Shown here: piece by piece, positions 18,514-31,929 of the stretch | How positions within the stretch are numbered: the first letter of the stretch is position 1 | Layout of the letters: each line of letters begins with the position of its first letter | From: Cytidiella melzeri | Lineage: Eukaryota; Basidiomycota; Agaricomycetes; Polyporales; Irpicaceae | Length of the DNA stretch: 64,000 nt | Assembly (NCBI GenBank): GCA_022592445.1 | Contig: JABYQR010000090.1 | Coordinates: forward strand, 1-64,000 | Reading direction: 5' to 3' | The notes under the pieces: model-generated | What the model was told of the DNA's origin: nothing | Database searches by the model: none | Seen by the model: the letters and a program-made list of their open reading frames with translations, nothing else | Made by a program: the position numbers and the translations under genes

Positions 18514-21303
18514 CTAGCAGCGTCGACGAGGAGCGCTTCGGATCCTTGGTCGGGTAGGAGTCTCGTCGTTGGACGGTAGAGGTCGTGCTCCTCGGGCTGC
18601 ATCTGGCGGGCCTGCACCAGAGCTGTCTCCGCGGCCCGCCCCGAAGACGAATCTGCCTCGCACAGTTCGGTTGATGTCCTGCATGGAGGTCGAGAAGGTG
18701 TTGTTCCGCAAGGCGAGGCGAGACCTGCGAGATTGCCATTCGGCGTGGCGATCGTCTTCGTCATCGATACCGAGGATTTGATCTTCGGTGTTGACATCGT
18801 CTGAATCCGACGGCCCCATTTCGAGATCTTGATTCATGGCGTCGACTTCAGCCTCTTCAATTTCGTCCTCGTCCTCCGTATCTTCGTCGTAAATCCCGCT
18901 CGGAGGCTCGCCTTCCCATTCCTCGTCGTCCTCGTTCCCAAAGTCCCAGACGTCGAGAACAGTCGAATCCACGCGATTACTGGCGGCTACACACCACCGA
19001 CCCTCGAAGATAACCTGCCACACTCCGACTATGCCCGTCAACAGATCTCGAACCTGGGTACCATCTCGAATATCCCACATCTTTAGAGTGCCATCGGACC
19101 CACTCAACACTTTGAACTCGTCATGCTGGAAGCACGTAATAGCACCGTTGTGAGCCGCCAAGGTATGTCGCAACTCGCCAGATTCAGGGTCCCAAACACG
19201 TAAGGTAGAGTCTGCAGCGGCCGATACGAGATAGGACGAAGACAAACCGAGGAGTCCCACTAATGATGTATGACCTGTGAGTGTGTGCTGACACTGTCCA
19301 TCCGTCAAATTCCACACCCGCACTGTCCCGTCCATAGAGCCAGAGCACGCTAGATTGCGATGGCTATCGAGCACAACGCTATATACTGCTCAGAAGCACG
19401 TCAGAAGTCTGTCTGGCCATGCGATGGAGTGAAGACTTACCCTTTTGTGTATGTCCCACGAGGACCCATTTGCATGCGCCCGTAATGATATCCCATATCC
19501 GGACAGTGCAATCGTAACTTCCCGATACCAAGGTCCGTCCTCGAGCTGCGAGTGCACGAACAGCATGGTCGTGGCCTTCGAGATGAAGTCGATGATATGG
19601 GTTGTCATCAACTTCCTCCTGTAATTAGAGGCTGTCAGTAGTGAGGTATTGGATCAGTGAGCTCCACATACCTCCGACGGATCGACCTCCGTATCGTCTG
19701 CCCCGTAGCATCGATACTCGTCATCCCCTGGCCGAGGGAGCGTCCACACTCGGAGCGAATGGTCTCTGCTGCCTGTGACAATGAGCGTTCGCTTTGGCCA
19801 CTTCTCTCGTGTGATAACACCCATCTCGTTTTCCACGTCAATCCATTCCGGCTTGACAATTGCGAGACATCGCACCGTGCTCGTATGTCCCCCAAAGACG
19901 TGAGTACATTTCCCAGTAGCAAGATCCCATATTCGGACCGTCCGGTCCGTCGACCCACTGACAAGAGTATTCTTTGTCGCAGCAAGGGCCCAAACACCTC
20001 CTTCGTGGCCATCGAGAGAGCGGACAAGAGTTCCGGTAATGGGACAGTAGACGTGGATAGAATGGTCATCTGAAGCAGATATGATGCGTCCGTGGGTGAA
20101 AATCAAGCACGTAACGACGGATCGACCGTGAGCAGGGAAGGTGATTCGCTTAGGATTCTGGTTGTTTACCCAGCGAGTGCGCGTTAGATGGCGCGATTTG
20201 AAAAGAATCTTATACGGATGTGGCAAGGGTAGGGAGCCAGGAAGTGGCATCCCTTGTCTTCTCCTCCTCGAGAGAATTGCGTCGGCGAACGCGTTCTCCG
20301 AGTCGCCGCCAAACCATATTTTGGTATTCTTCAGTAACTCTCGCCATAGCACGGGATCGGAGTCAATGATGGCTCGCCATGTCTTCGAAACTCGGGACGC
20401 GCGCGCCAAGTCAGGAAATGGAAGGTAGCTGAGGACTAGGGAAACTAGCTCAGGAGGGAGTAGCGTCAGAAAATCACGAGCCAAGGTTTGTGTGAGGACT
20501 GTATGCAAGGTCTTGACAACAGGCAGAGGAGAGTGTCGCAAGAAAGTAAGGAGGACATGGGACTGCAATTGGGGTGGAAGATTAGTGAAATGTGCAAGAA
20601 GGGAAGGCAGAGCGAGAAGCGTTGTCAGCGACAGATCGGCTTGTACGGGTGCTTGTGGCTGTGGCGAAGAGTTGCCGCTTGGCGGTGCTGAAGGCCAAAT
20701 GTTCTCTGGCGCAGGCGATCCGTGAGGTGAAGGCAGAGGCGATGGTGGTGCAGCGGGAGTGAGGGTTGTAGCAATGGGCGGCGGGGCAGGCTTTGCTTTC
20801 TTTCGCGGGGGTGCATGGGTAGAAAAGCCTTGAGTGGTTTCAATGCCTTCCATCATATTGTCATTGCTGTACGACCTCTTCCTGCCATACCGTTCAATTG
20901 CTTCGACCAAACCAACCTCCGGCTGCACGTCGGCCCCTTCGTCTGGCTTCAGTATCTTCCATCCTGTTCCTTCAGCTACTTCTTCCTCCTCTGGGTCCTC
21001 GCCAGTCTCACTCCCATCGTTGAATGTAGCGCGCGACCCCCCTGGAAAGACGAGGGGAAATTGACGCAGTGAACGGGGTAGTGTGGCATTCAGCAAGGGA
21101 TACACCTTTGGGTCTTTCGGAGAAGAGGGCGAAGGTAGTGTTGGTAATGGTATAGGAGCATATGTCGTTGTTGTTGTCGTCGTTGTGACCACACTTCACA
21201 GGTATGTCAGCGCGCAGCTCAATGAACCAGAGGAATGTGGCACGTACGTGGTCGTGTTGACGGAAGGTGCGAGGTACAGAGACGGTCGCTGGTTGTTGCT
21301 CAT
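18514..21303 (-). CDS. CDC4: F-box/WD40 protein, Cdc4-like SCF substrate receptor
   Basis: Four exons (21248-21303, 19672-21193, 19441-19618, 18514-19385) give 2628 nt, 875 aa. It should recruit phosphorylated substrates to the SCF ubiquitin ligase in the nucleus. The first 19 residues (MSNNQRPSLYLAPSVNTTT) come from a separate exon; the next begins with a run of Thr. A P-rich, acidic and basic disordered region follows, then the F-box (LLPPELVSLVLSYLPFPDL, near residues 265-308) and a WD40 propeller (LVSGSTDRTVRIWDL, LIVTGSRDHSLRVWTL, LVSGSYDCTVRIWDI, ACSGSMDGTVRVWNL, LVSAAADSTLRVWD, VLSGSDGTLKMWDI and more). The C-terminus is a long acidic then basic tail unlike yeast Cdc4. It is clearly Cdc4/Fbw7/Pop-type by architecture. 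Confidence 0.92.
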
Positions 21304-23237
21304 GACTTTGGAGTCACAGATACAAGATGGATGAAGGTAGGCACGGCACTCAGCGCGGGGAGGTGGATGTTCGTCGGTGAGCCCGACGCCAAACGACCCA
21401 GTACCACCGTATCAGGCTTCCTAAAGCGGAACTTGAATATTTTGCCTCATCGCCCAGAGCAGCAACCTCAGTTCAGTCTGCGCCCCTCGCTGCCTTTGCT
21501 CCGTCGTACTATATGGCGTACGTCTGGTCAGCACAAACGCTGTGGTGGCTCACACAGAAGTGAGCTTTATGCCTCGTTGTACAGGGCTTGATCACCCTAG
21601 GACCGCTGTGTCTGGCCGCAACGCATCTGCCTTCAATGTGAGCTCTGCACTGCTGTTATGAACAATGTCTACTCTATGGACCCCTCTCTTGCTCTGACGT
21701 GAGGTTTGACTTGGCTTGTTATCACTGAAGAACTCTCTCACAATTCAAGGCGTAGCTTGAAGTACAGGCCGCACTATTTAAAGTGAGAATACCACGCTGG
21801 CCACCAACATGCAATAAACTCCGAGGTGCGCATCTGCCAGGTTCCAGCTGTGCATTGCATATGCTGCTTCCACCTCAGCACAAATTCCAGTTCGTGCTTT
21901 CCAACTTCAAGTGTCACCTAAAATAATACTTTCTGTTCAAGTTAGTATGGCAACTTCGTGCAGTTGCCTATCCAACCAATCTTCCACCAGCACTGGTAGA
22001 TGACTCTCAGCATCGAGCGCAAAAGTAGCAAGAAAAAGGCGTGACCAAGTCAAAATAAAGCATGCGTGACAGTTTTTGCAAGTCTCGGAATACCTGTACC
22101 TCACGCTGACGGAGTCAGTGCGTACGACGTGTTGGAAAGGTGCCAAATATGACATCTTTACTGCAGGCCGCAAATAGAGTGAGCTCCTCATGTACCCGCT
22201 GAATTTAACACGTCACTGAGTCTTCTTTGCGGGGAAGTTGCGCCACAAACTTCCTCGAGAGACGAGCCATATCCCCTGTATACTCAAGCTACATCATTTA
22301 TAGCCTGAACATACACTCCCGCTTCAGCTCTTCCATAGTATCCACAAAATCAGCGCAAGTTATTTGACCTCGACCTCAGTCCTGCTTTATCGCGGCCTGC
22401 TCAGTGAGAGCTGAACCCTGCCTAATAAAACTCGTACATCTCCAGGGCTCACGATCTGCCACGAAGCTTCTCTGGACCTCAACACTGACATTTCCTGGCG
22501 TATAACGTGTCCACAGACACCCTCGCTTTGTAACTCGTGACAGAGTCGAGATTTCACTCCACGCGGTGCTCGGATGCGTGAGTCTGTAACCTTGACTGGG
22601 ACGTCATGAGAATAATTGTGTGAGAAAGGGTCGGGAAAGCCACCGAGGGTATCTCACGTAGGAATTAAAACCTTGATTTGTGACAAGCCTGGTGGCAGCC
22701 CAAAGAGGTGGTGCATGGGAGCATGAACGGGTGTGAATAAATCGACATACACGTATAGACATTACATACCCAGACCACTAGAATAGCAAGTCTTGCAGTT
22801 CAGTACATATGTAAGTGGTGCAGCCATGAGAGGATTAATCCTGCCACGACGCGCGTAGTCAGTAGATATCTTCCGTCTGCTGCGCACGTCGGCGTGCTCG
22901 ATGGTCTCGAGTGGAATGGCGGGCTGAAAACGCTCTGTTCCTCACACCTAGAGGCAAATTATTGGGAGCGCAATACTGCGGCCGAACACGAGGTGCGCGC
23001 ACGTACGTGAGAAACGCGTACGCGTAATGCTTATACATTGCTGAGCTATAAAGATGCAAAGATGTAAGCGTTGTTCGCTGAGGTTATCGAACCCTTACAG
23101 TCCGCCTCGACCAATCTGACTACCGAGGGCATAACACCCGAGAGTTCGGTATAGATTGAAAAATCTGCTTCCACTGGAAGATTTTGCCAATACGGGGAAT
23201 ATATAATCATGGAACGAGAGGTAAGGGATGTTACGCG
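21304..23237. other. Gene-poor stretch
   Basis: These 1.9 kb upstream of the CDC4-like gene hold no frame above about 120 codons and no recognisable domain. They probably include its 5' leader and promoter. No tRNA, rRNA or transposon signature was seen by eye. Confidence 0.4.
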
Positions 23238-23714
23238 TCATTTGCACGGTTCTTCCGCTGAATTCTCTGTCAGTGTGATCAGCGACAAAGCGGAGAAACT
23301 AGTCGAGACCACGCAGTAAGCACAGGCGCATGTATTCTCGAAACGTTCGTCCACCGCTGCATATACCTGTAAAAGTTTACGGATTAGTTCGCTTCCTATC
23401 CGACACAGTCCTGTGCACCCACCTGACGAAAGCAACGCAATTTGAGCTAGATCTATCCGTAAATTATCCTTTGGTGGTCGCGGGTGCTTCGATGTTGATG
23501 GATTGCCGATAGATAAGGAGGAGGGCACAGCGAGGCTGAAAGACGTGTTTGAACTACGTAGGCCAGAAACCCATTCCACAGCGGTCCGAATGCCAATTCG
23601 ACTTTCAACGGCGGCGCCGCCACCAATAGCCTGGTGGCAGAAAGAAACGTTCAGCCGGTGGCAAGCTTGAGAAAACGAAGTTGACCAGTTAGGCTGAGCA
23701 CAGGCACGCAGCAT
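23238..23714 (-). CDS. Unrecognised ORF, 158 aa
   Basis: This is a single open frame in a gene-poor region. It contains GGGAAVESRIGIRTAVEWV and SLAVPSSLSIGNPST but no domain I know. Amino-acid use is plausible for protein, yet there are no clear flanking exons, and a 191-codon frame overlaps part of the region on the other strand. Treat as low confidence. Confidence 0.2.
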   Translation of the reverse strand: MLRACAQPNWSTSFSQACHRLNVSFCHQAIGGGAAVESRIGIRTAVEWVSGLRSSNTSFSLAVPSSLSIGNPSTSKHPRPPKDNLRIDLAQIALLSSGGCTGLCRIGSELIRKLLQVYAAVDERFENTCACAYCVVSTSFSALSLITLTENSAEEPCK

Positions 23715-24559
23715 GAGCAGAAGCGCGAATCTACCTCGCTGTGCGTCGGATGGATGCTGCGTCCTGTGATGTTCCTATTTGGCGAGAAGTTGCATTGCGC
23801 TCCGCGTCGTCGCACTCGCCCAGTCGACTGTCGAAAGCTAGAAGCGCAGCGCAAGCATCAAACGGAGTAACAGATGGCCGAGCATGCAAGAATAGGTTGG
23901 CTACGCACCTAGTAGTAAGCCGCGCCAATCTATATCACGGCGGAGGTCGTCCTGATGATTGGAATGTCTGTTTCTTCATCGAGCAAATCATGATATTTCC
24001 GACGTTTCCGACCGTGGCCGTACCATCGAATGATGCGACTGCGGTCGAATCTTGCTACGCAGTTTTGACGTTGCAGCCGGGCTCGTTTGTGGGGCTTCGT
24101 CAAAGGTTATCGACTTGCACTGACAGGCCCAGACACTTTGGAGCTTATTGGGTTCGGCAACCATTTTGTACTATTGAGATACAACCAAAGGACTATAGTG
24201 ACACTTTGGCAGTACAGATTACAGTAAACGATCTGAAGGCGACTAAAATGTTGGTAACGTCAACATTTACGCGTATCGATGTTCTACATATACGAAAATA
24301 CTCACAATATTTTTAGAGTTAAGGTCCATCACGGACTGTGTTTCAAGCCGTATGGCCGAGTCGAGAGTGATCTCGAGACAAGGAGCTGCTAACGAATTCC
24401 ACATGTTGCATTGTACAGAAGGTGTGAGACATGTTTGGATAAGGTGGACGAGCATATGGCCCGTGTTTCCAGATGAGGTACACCGCTTATCTGCCTGCAG
24501 TGTCGACGTCGACGTAGAAAAGCCGGCAATTGGCTATTCTTCGGCGTCAAATACTAGTA

Positions 24560-25920
24560 TGTAGGTGCAGGGATGTGTTATTAGTATTGGATGGCGTTGC
24601 ACAACGACGAGGAGCGCCACCATGTGTCCCAGCCAAACCGGTGGGAAAAGGTACGAAACGAGGCTTCAAGGGGATTCCGATAGTTTCGCATTTGTTTTTG
24701 GCATAGCTTGAGTGACAGCCTGATTTCTGCGCCCCGAGTCAGTTGATGAGATGAGACGAACACATCAGCGACGCATTACGCACAGTGGGAAATGAGAGAC
24801 GGCTGTCCTTCGTCCTAGAAACCGCGGGACTCGTCGAACTCATTTGTAGACAAAAAAACCGCAACGTGTCGAGGAATCCAGTCAAATGTTTCAGAGACAC
24901 GCGGATCGATATCCCAAATCGTTGTTCGAATGCCCATGCTTATTAACTTCTGTGCAGGTGCAGCCCGCTGCATTCCAAATTCGTTGAGCACTAAGCAACA
25001 ACGCCCATTAGCCAAAAAAATAATTGTCATGCCATGTGAATGTACAAACTGTGTGACCGTGATAGGAGAGGTCGCGGTGAGAGACTTGAAGGTCATGGTG
25101 AATACGCCGTCTCGTAGATTCAGATGCAGCACATCACAGATGAGAAGAGTTTGCCACTGGTCAAGTCGCACTACAGGCCGTACGAACTGTGAAGCATGCC
25201 GACGCAGTAGGTACGCGTCGTCTCTGGCACATCCTCATAGAAAGGGCAGAAATAACGGCAGTGTGCCTGGATGCACAGTTGAGTGAGCACATCAGACGCG
25301 ATGCGATTCCCTACAGACATGCGGCATCGCGCGGGAAAGGCTGCAAACACGAAAGTACGTGAGTGTAGACAAACGTAAAACACTGGGAGAAGTGGGTTGC
25401 AGAAGGCCGACGGTCGCATTGCTGAGTTGCGACAGTACTTTTTCTCACGACCTGTGTTTGTGTTGTCGATTAGACGTGGGTGGAGGAGAACATGGGCCAT
25501 AAAACCAATCAGTTGTAACCTCAACGCTGAGTTGACAGCATCGAAAGAGTCGAGCACTGTGCGGCGCGACACAGCTGTTGGGCGGAGACAGCGCGTTCTC
25601 TTTATTCGGAAAGGCATCTGTGAAATATTAGGGCGCTCCCCTCCCAGTACATACGCATCATCTTCGCTATGGACTTTGATCCAATGCCAAGACAGAATCC
25701 GTTTTGCAATCCCCGGGCCGTATATGACGGTTTGCTGCTGTATCACTATTTTACAATCCATTGTGACTCATGCCGTACAGCTGCGTGTCCATTTCCGCCA
25801 GGTTTACAGCTTGAGCTTCATGCAAAGCAAATACTTAAGTACAATACTTGCAGTGTTGCAAGCAAAATTCATACCTGAGAGTTTCATATATCAACTTTCC
25901 CGAGCGAAATAGCTAATCTG
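24560..25920 (-). pseudogene. Broken minus-strand coding remnants
   Basis: Several minus-strand frames look protein-like but do not join: 25171-25761 (GIAKRILSWHWIKVHSEDDAYVLGG, given here in part) and 24815-25171 (DQWQTLLICDVLHLNLRDG; HGMTIIFLANGRCCLV), which abut in different frames at 25171, and 24581-24763 (SFRTFSHRFGWDTWW). The pattern of short beta-rich repeats around W and D residues recalls the C-terminal part of basidiomycete F-box-type proteins, but no F-box is visible. A decayed or highly spliced gene is the best guess. Confidence 0.25.
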
Positions 25921-27911
25921 CTCTCACGTTACACAAGCCTGTTGCCTATCCGGGCTGCCCCGGGCTCTCTGCGCCGCATAACGTAGAGTCGTCCGCCTTG
26001 AAAGTGATCGGACACTCTTGCCCAAAGAGAGTAACACGCATATTCATGCACGAGGCCAAGTGCAAGCGAGACATTGATAAGGTGGTCACAAGCCACATTA
26101 AGAAGCTCCAAAGCGGGACCGCCGGTGTAGCCACGTATTGTGAGGCTGAGGCTTCTCTACTCCCGGAGGAGAATGCAGAGAGTACATCGATACCCCTCTC
26201 CCTGTCACATTGTCTCCAGAGCCCCGCCTGTGAGGACAAGATCCGGGTGTCGGTGATTGATCCTGCGTGGGCGGGCTGAGCTGGAGCTGTTGTCGGGAGT
26301 GCTCAACAAACAAGGTAAGGTTATTGACAAAGTTGCAGCGTCTGCGCCAGTTTGCCTCTCGAGCTGCAAGTATGTTATCAACTTGCAGCGTTGAATTAAG
26401 CTTCGTCCGACTCCGACATCTGCCCGAGCGAGGAAGCTGTTCAGCCTTACGTGGAGAGAATCAGGAAATTCTCACTTTCGCTGTCATGCAGAATCGTAGG
26501 GTGCCGCAGAGACGATTGCAAAACCTGGTCCCACACTTATCTTTCACTGATCTCTACAGGCAGTGACCCCGACTCAGCTCAATTGCTGTGTAGGCATGCA
26601 TTAGGGTGGGCTGGAACAGTGGACACGAGCAAATACTTTCCCACCGTTCCTTCTGCGAAAAGTGTGGACGATACGTCCTTAACAAGCTCTGTGTTCTCAT
26701 GCAGCGACGTAGGACGACCGCTCCAACGATAGTACGGGAGTTTTGATCTTGGTTCTGAGCGGATCTGGAGGCTGACCGCGGCCGTCACAGAGTAACCATC
26801 TGCGAACCGATGAGACAAGTCAATATGGAGGAAAGAGACTTTGATGACTTCGGTGCCTTGTAAGCCTTACCGTAACCGACTGTGGTAAGCACGGCTACCT
26901 CCGAAATTACTGTGTAGCGATAAATCTCAAGCACGCATACAGTTGCGGAGCCGTGGCAAGGATCGTCTTTTTTCTGAGAACTCATGAGACTGTGGATTGG
27001 AGACTGTGTCAGCGAGTGAGAAATGTCGATAGATATGTACTTGCCTGTTATGCGATATTTCCTGGAGGAGATTGAACCTTTCTCAAGTGAAGATTCTGGT
27101 CGACACAGTGACATGTGGCAGTGTTTTTGACACACGCAGTTGCGCAGGAAGGGCGACACGTCAATACGCGTTGCCCGATGGCCGCGTAGGTTGCCCTACT
27201 CCCACCGTGCGCCGTGTCTCCCGTGCTCGCTGTGGTTGGCGGTCGAGCACGACGACATGGCACCGTCGGTGGTCGGTGAGACATGTTCGCTGCAAGTAGA
27301 GTGATCTAGATTTCCAGGCCACGTCGGTCACTAGTGCGTGACACATCCGGGGAATGTGACTGCGTGACTGCTTACCCCAGACTCCGCGTCCAATACACAC
27401 TAACTAGTTTACTCCGGACGGCGAGCATCGACTCGAGCAGGCAACTCTCCCCATCCTCGGAGCAGACAGCACAGACTCGTCTCTGGCAAATTGGCACCGA
27501 AACAAAGTTGTTTTCAATCGGAGAACGCGCAAAAGAACTTTGGACTGTGCGTAATTCTTCATTCCCACCCTACGCCTCTCCTGTCCTCGTGTCTCTCACT
27601 TACGGCTCCCACTTGCCTACAGCAGTATCAAAATACATCCCTAGTTCGTCCGTTAAACTACGATCTCTGATTCACAGTGTCCTTCTTCTTTTGGTTCGTT
27701 CATTCTCAACGACCTGCCTCCTCAACCCTATTCGCTCCAAGCCACCCTCCAATCACGCTTCAACTCCCGTTGCCTGCTTCCAAATCAGGTCAGACCCAAC
27801 AATTGACCCATCTCGCCCTCTGCACTTAAAAGAAGACCACCTGCTTCACCCGAAGACCTTTTGCTCGCAAGTCTATCACTCCTCCTCTTTCTCCAGGTTC
27901 TATCACTGACG
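25921..27911. other. Gene-poor stretch and 5' leader of the Zn2Cys6 gene
   Basis: There is no convincing gene in these 2 kb. The last 370 bp or so (about 27540-27911) are strongly pyrimidine-rich (ctcctctttctccagg-like runs), typical of a fungal transcription start region and leader. Confidence 0.4.
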
Positions 27912-30900
27912 ATGGCACGCTCTCCAGTTTCCTACTCCCAACCACACTACTACCTTCCTTCTCCCAGGGAAGAGTCGCCATACTCTTCGCAGCCGATCGT
28001 ATTGCACCATCCGCATCCCATGGCGGCCCACCACATGCAGCAGCCACAGCACCCCGACTCCATCCCCATTGACCCCGCCCTCTCCATGTATCCATCACCC
28101 TATTACTCCTTCCAACAACATTCTGGCTCCATGCTTCCTCAACATCTACAACTGACCGCTAGTCTCGACTCTCCTTCTTCCCAAGGATCAGACACAGTCG
28201 GCACTCCCCCTTTGGACCAGTTCATGCACGGAACGAACGGCAACGGGAAGCGGCCACCCTCTGGCATGGCCAACGACAATCGGAAAAAGTCTCGCAAAGA
28301 CGATGACGGCGAGGGACCAAGCTCATTGACCGATAAGGGCGACGAAATCAAGACGAAGCCAACCAGAGGATCCAGGTATGTGTACACCGCACGCATCATC
28401 CGCCAGTGTATTGACATTCTGCAGGGCGTGCACGGTCTGTCGTCGATTGAAGATGAAGTGCGTCGGTGCTGAGCAAGGCCCACCATGCAAGCGATGTCAG
28501 ACTGGGAATCACGAATGCATATTTGAGGAATCCAATCGCGGCAAGCGATCGACAAAGTATGTCTTGTCGCCTTTTCAGTTCTCGTGCTTTACGAACACCT
28601 AACGACAGTCCCAGGAAACACGAGATTCTCACCCGCTCATTGCGAAAAATGGAACGCACTCTCGATACTGTCCTTCGATCTCTAGGCAACCCCAGCATCG
28701 CGTCGGGCATGCTTTCTCGCTCACCGTCGCCATCTGCACAAATGCAAGGAACACACGCTCTGATGGCGACGCCATCACCTCCGCTATCTCCTTTAGTCTC
28801 TAGCAGTTTTCACCATTCCATCCAACAGCAGCTACCTGGGTCACCTAAACTCCACTCCCTTCCCGACAACACACTCAACCCTCTCGGCTTACTAGCGGAA
28901 GCTAGCCTGGCCAATAGGCGCGCCCAAGCCGCTGGTATGAAGGCCGACTCTGGCACACCAGACGATGCGCACCGACCGAAACTCGGTGTGGCCAGCGACG
29001 TTTATTTCAAGCCAGGTAACTTTCTAATGTTAGTCTCTGACCCCTTCTCACCTCGCTATCAGGGCCAATGACAATACTACCACTTCGACGCCTTTTCATC
29101 GAACGTCAAGTTCAGCCTGAGATGCTGAGTTTCGTCAGCACGGAAGAAGTCGTCGCGCTCTTCAAGATGTGAGTTTTGTTGGAACATTATTATTCGGGAA
29201 AAATGCCTAACAAGATGTTAGTTTCTTCGACGATATGAACGTGAGTGCAATCACAAGTGTCATGCTGCGTTTCTCTCACGTCTCTTCTCAGTTCTATGTC
29301 AACTTACTGGATCCGGCGTTTCACACTCCTTCACTGGTCTGCTCACGCTCGCCATTTTTGCTAACATCTAGTGAGTAATCTTTTGGTATACGTTGCGCTT
29401 AACTGACAACCGTGAAGTATGCGCCGTGGCGTCTCGGTTTTATACGGCACGTCCCGAGCTGCATGCGAGACTGTCGGAATTGTCGAGAAAGCTTGCGTTC
29501 AGCGTGCCGGCGGCAGGCTACAAGTCTGTCGAGATCGTACAAGCTTACTTGATCAACACGCTGTGGGGATGTGGTCCCGTGGAACGCTATGAGCAAGATC
29601 GTACCTGGATGCTTCTTGGCATGGCGATCAGGTGAGTTCCACTTTCCGTTTCGATTCCGGTATGCGAATTTCCGTGGTGGCGTTGCATTACATGCCACCA
29701 CGAGGCTCACTTCGCGATTCATTTGCTAATTTCCGTTTCAGGATGGCAACGGATTTGAATCTTCACCGAAGGACAGCCGCCACTAGCAGCGATACTACGG
29801 AGGGCAGAGCTCGCGAGAAAGAAATCCGCAACAGAGAGAGAACATGGATTTTTTGCTTCTGCCTCGACCGTAGTGTCAGCGCGCAAATGGGCAAGCCTTA
29901 CACTATCAAGGAAGAGTAAGTCCTTTTCCATTGCAATACACCGGTGGCTGAAGGATTTCCAATAGTTATATCATACGAAACGCTTCCCAGTGGTGTAGGG
30001 CTCCTTCAGCCATCTCCACGGATTTGTCGCTTGCTGCTTATGCGGTATGGCTATGCAATAGCTTCCGCTGGTCTCACAGACTCACTATCAGCTTAGGACC
30101 TGCAACGCATACTCACACGGAGCTTGGACCTCCTTTATTCCGGGACGAGCTCGCCGTCTGGCCTACAGATTGATTCCGACTATCTTTTGGTGATCACGAC
30201 AATGGAAACGCAACTCATTGCGTGGCAACATGAATGGGTCAATACCTATCCCCACAGTCAGTAGTACATATCGTTGACCCTTCAGACATCGCTCATCTTT
30301 TTATAGACGAGCCTGAGAAAATTCGGCAGTACCGCATTCATAGTGCAAAGTTTTATTTCAACTATGCCATGCTTATTGTCAATTCCTTCGGGTTGCAGAA
30401 CGCCCTCGAACGCTCCGCAGTTGATATTGGTCATTTCTTCGCTCGCTGTCATTCGTCTGCCGTTGCATGTGCGACACTCCTCCGCGACGAAATCGGGGCC
30501 GCAGGACACCTACGCTACGCGCCTGATTCGACCTGCGTTATGGGCTCGTATGCCGTGTTGAGCTTGCTCAAAGTAAGTATTGCCGGGCTCTATGTCGGAG
30601 ACCATCGCTGACGTTACAACTCCTTTCAGTTACTACGCCCAGAGTTCAAAATTTTCCTGGATCACGAGTCAAAGATCATAAGCCTTGTCAACGACGTTGC
30701 CGACGTGTTTGAAAGCGCCGCCGCCAGTGCCATGCACACGCCAGCATTGTACAGCGTCTTCCTTCGAGCTCTGGTTTCCGCGAAGACCGAGCCGCCCTCG
30801 AACGGTGATATGCAACTATCTCAGGCGAATGATACAGCGTCCAATGACGTCCCATCGTCACAGCCCGTACACCACAACTCCAACCACAACGGGCCGTTGA

Positions 30901-31319
30901 CGGGCGCCACTCTCTCTGAGTTTCAATTCGACAGCGAGATGGGTCCTGTGGCTGATATGTCGACGTTCCCGCCGACGATGGCACCAACGGGCAATTCCGA
31001 GGATCATTTGGGCATGCTCACGATGGACAGCATTCTAAGCGCAAACTTCTGGGATAGTGTCCTCGTGCCTGGTACGCCTGGTTTATTTCACATGCATACT
31101 TCCTTCTTCTGACAGCATGCATCTCCAGGTTATTCAAATACGATGGAGGGCATTAGTGGTGGATTTGTATATGGCGCGGGAGGCAGTGGACTCATCACTC
31201 CTCGAATGGGCCTGTCGCCGCTGCCCTCCGGCTTCAACACTCCCTCGCAACATCGATCACACATTGACATCACGCAGCACAAGATTGACACAGCGTTCGA
31301 TACGTCACCGACACAGTAA
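27912..31319 (+). CDS. Zn2Cys6 fungal transcription factor
   Basis: Thirteen exons give 2727 nt, 908 aa; introns are 28376-28424, 28557-28614, 29016-29062, 29169-29221, 29241-29291, 29371-29417, 29632-29741, 29916-29965, 30045-30096, 30257-30306, 30573-30629 and 31072-31128. One exon (29222-29240) is only 19 nt. The zinc cluster is CTVCRRLKMKC-x8-CKRC-x6-C around residues 157-184, preceded by an H/P/Q-rich N-terminus (MARSPVSYSQPHYYL) and followed by a coiled linker (LTRSLRKMERTLDTVLRSL). The middle has the fungal-specific transcription factor domain (NLLDPAFHTPSLVCSRSPFL, RMATDLNLHRR, RERTWIFCFCLDRS). A C-terminal Ser/Thr/Pro-rich part could be an activation domain. Target genes are unknown. 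The exon at 30307 (acceptor tatag) is the least certain junction. Confidence 0.9.
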
Positions 31320-31488
31320 TTCTAACATTGTGGTGTAGCTGCAGCATATGTGGTCATTTCTGTCTTCTGGTCGGTTTTCTCGCATGGGACGTGGTTTTTA
31401 CATTCCATTTTGGAAGTAATAGGATAGTGTATGTTGGAATATGAGCTTTCGGTTTGTATCTTTAGTTTATTGTCACATTTCCCCAGTA

Positions 31489-31929
31489 CTATATGCTCAA
31501 CTCGAATGACAATCTAGAAGACTTCGCACTAAACGGCCTCGAGGAAGGTTGATTCTCGCCATACAACGTGAAGCATAGGTCGGTGAATTGATCATGTACA
31601 GTCGAGCCTGTTTCTGCCTGTGTACATGTTTTCAAGGTAGTTCGAACAGCTCCGTCTTCGATGAATATTCCAGCGGCGTTGCCCATGGAATACAATAATG
31701 ATGAGCAGAGCAGCTTGAATGGTTTCGCACAACTTTTAATAATAAGACAAAGTTCCACCTCACCGCGTCGTCGTTTTTTTAAACTAATCATGAGTTGTGA
31801 TGGGCCGTCCCTCGCGGGCGCTGGGCAAGGATGACCGAGACTCATTGCTGTGATAAAAATTGCGGCGTTCACAATTCCAGACTGTACACTCTGTCTCTGA
31901 CCTTCAAGTTCGAAGTTCGCATTGACCAC
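31489..31929 (-). CDS. Hypothetical ORF, 146 aa
   Basis: This single frame lies between the zinc-cluster gene and the surface-protein gene. It has KKRRR and GNAAGIFIEDGAVRTTL segments but no known domain, no signal peptide and no splice evidence. It could be a real short gene or chance; the 620-bp intergenic gap otherwise holds 3' and 5' untranslated sequence. Confidence 0.25.
   Translation of the reverse strand: MVNANFELEGQRQSVQSGIVNAAIFITAMSLGHPCPAPARDGPSQLMISLKKRRRGEVELCLIIKSCAKPFKLLCSSLLYSMGNAAGIFIEDGAVRTTLKTCTQAETGSTVHDQFTDLCFTLYGENQPSSRPFSAKSSRLSFELSI

Noticed and set aside
22194..22208. acccgctgaatttaa, resembling the start of large-subunit rRNA
   Set aside because: The match ends after about 15 bases and no rRNA sequence follows, so it is chance.
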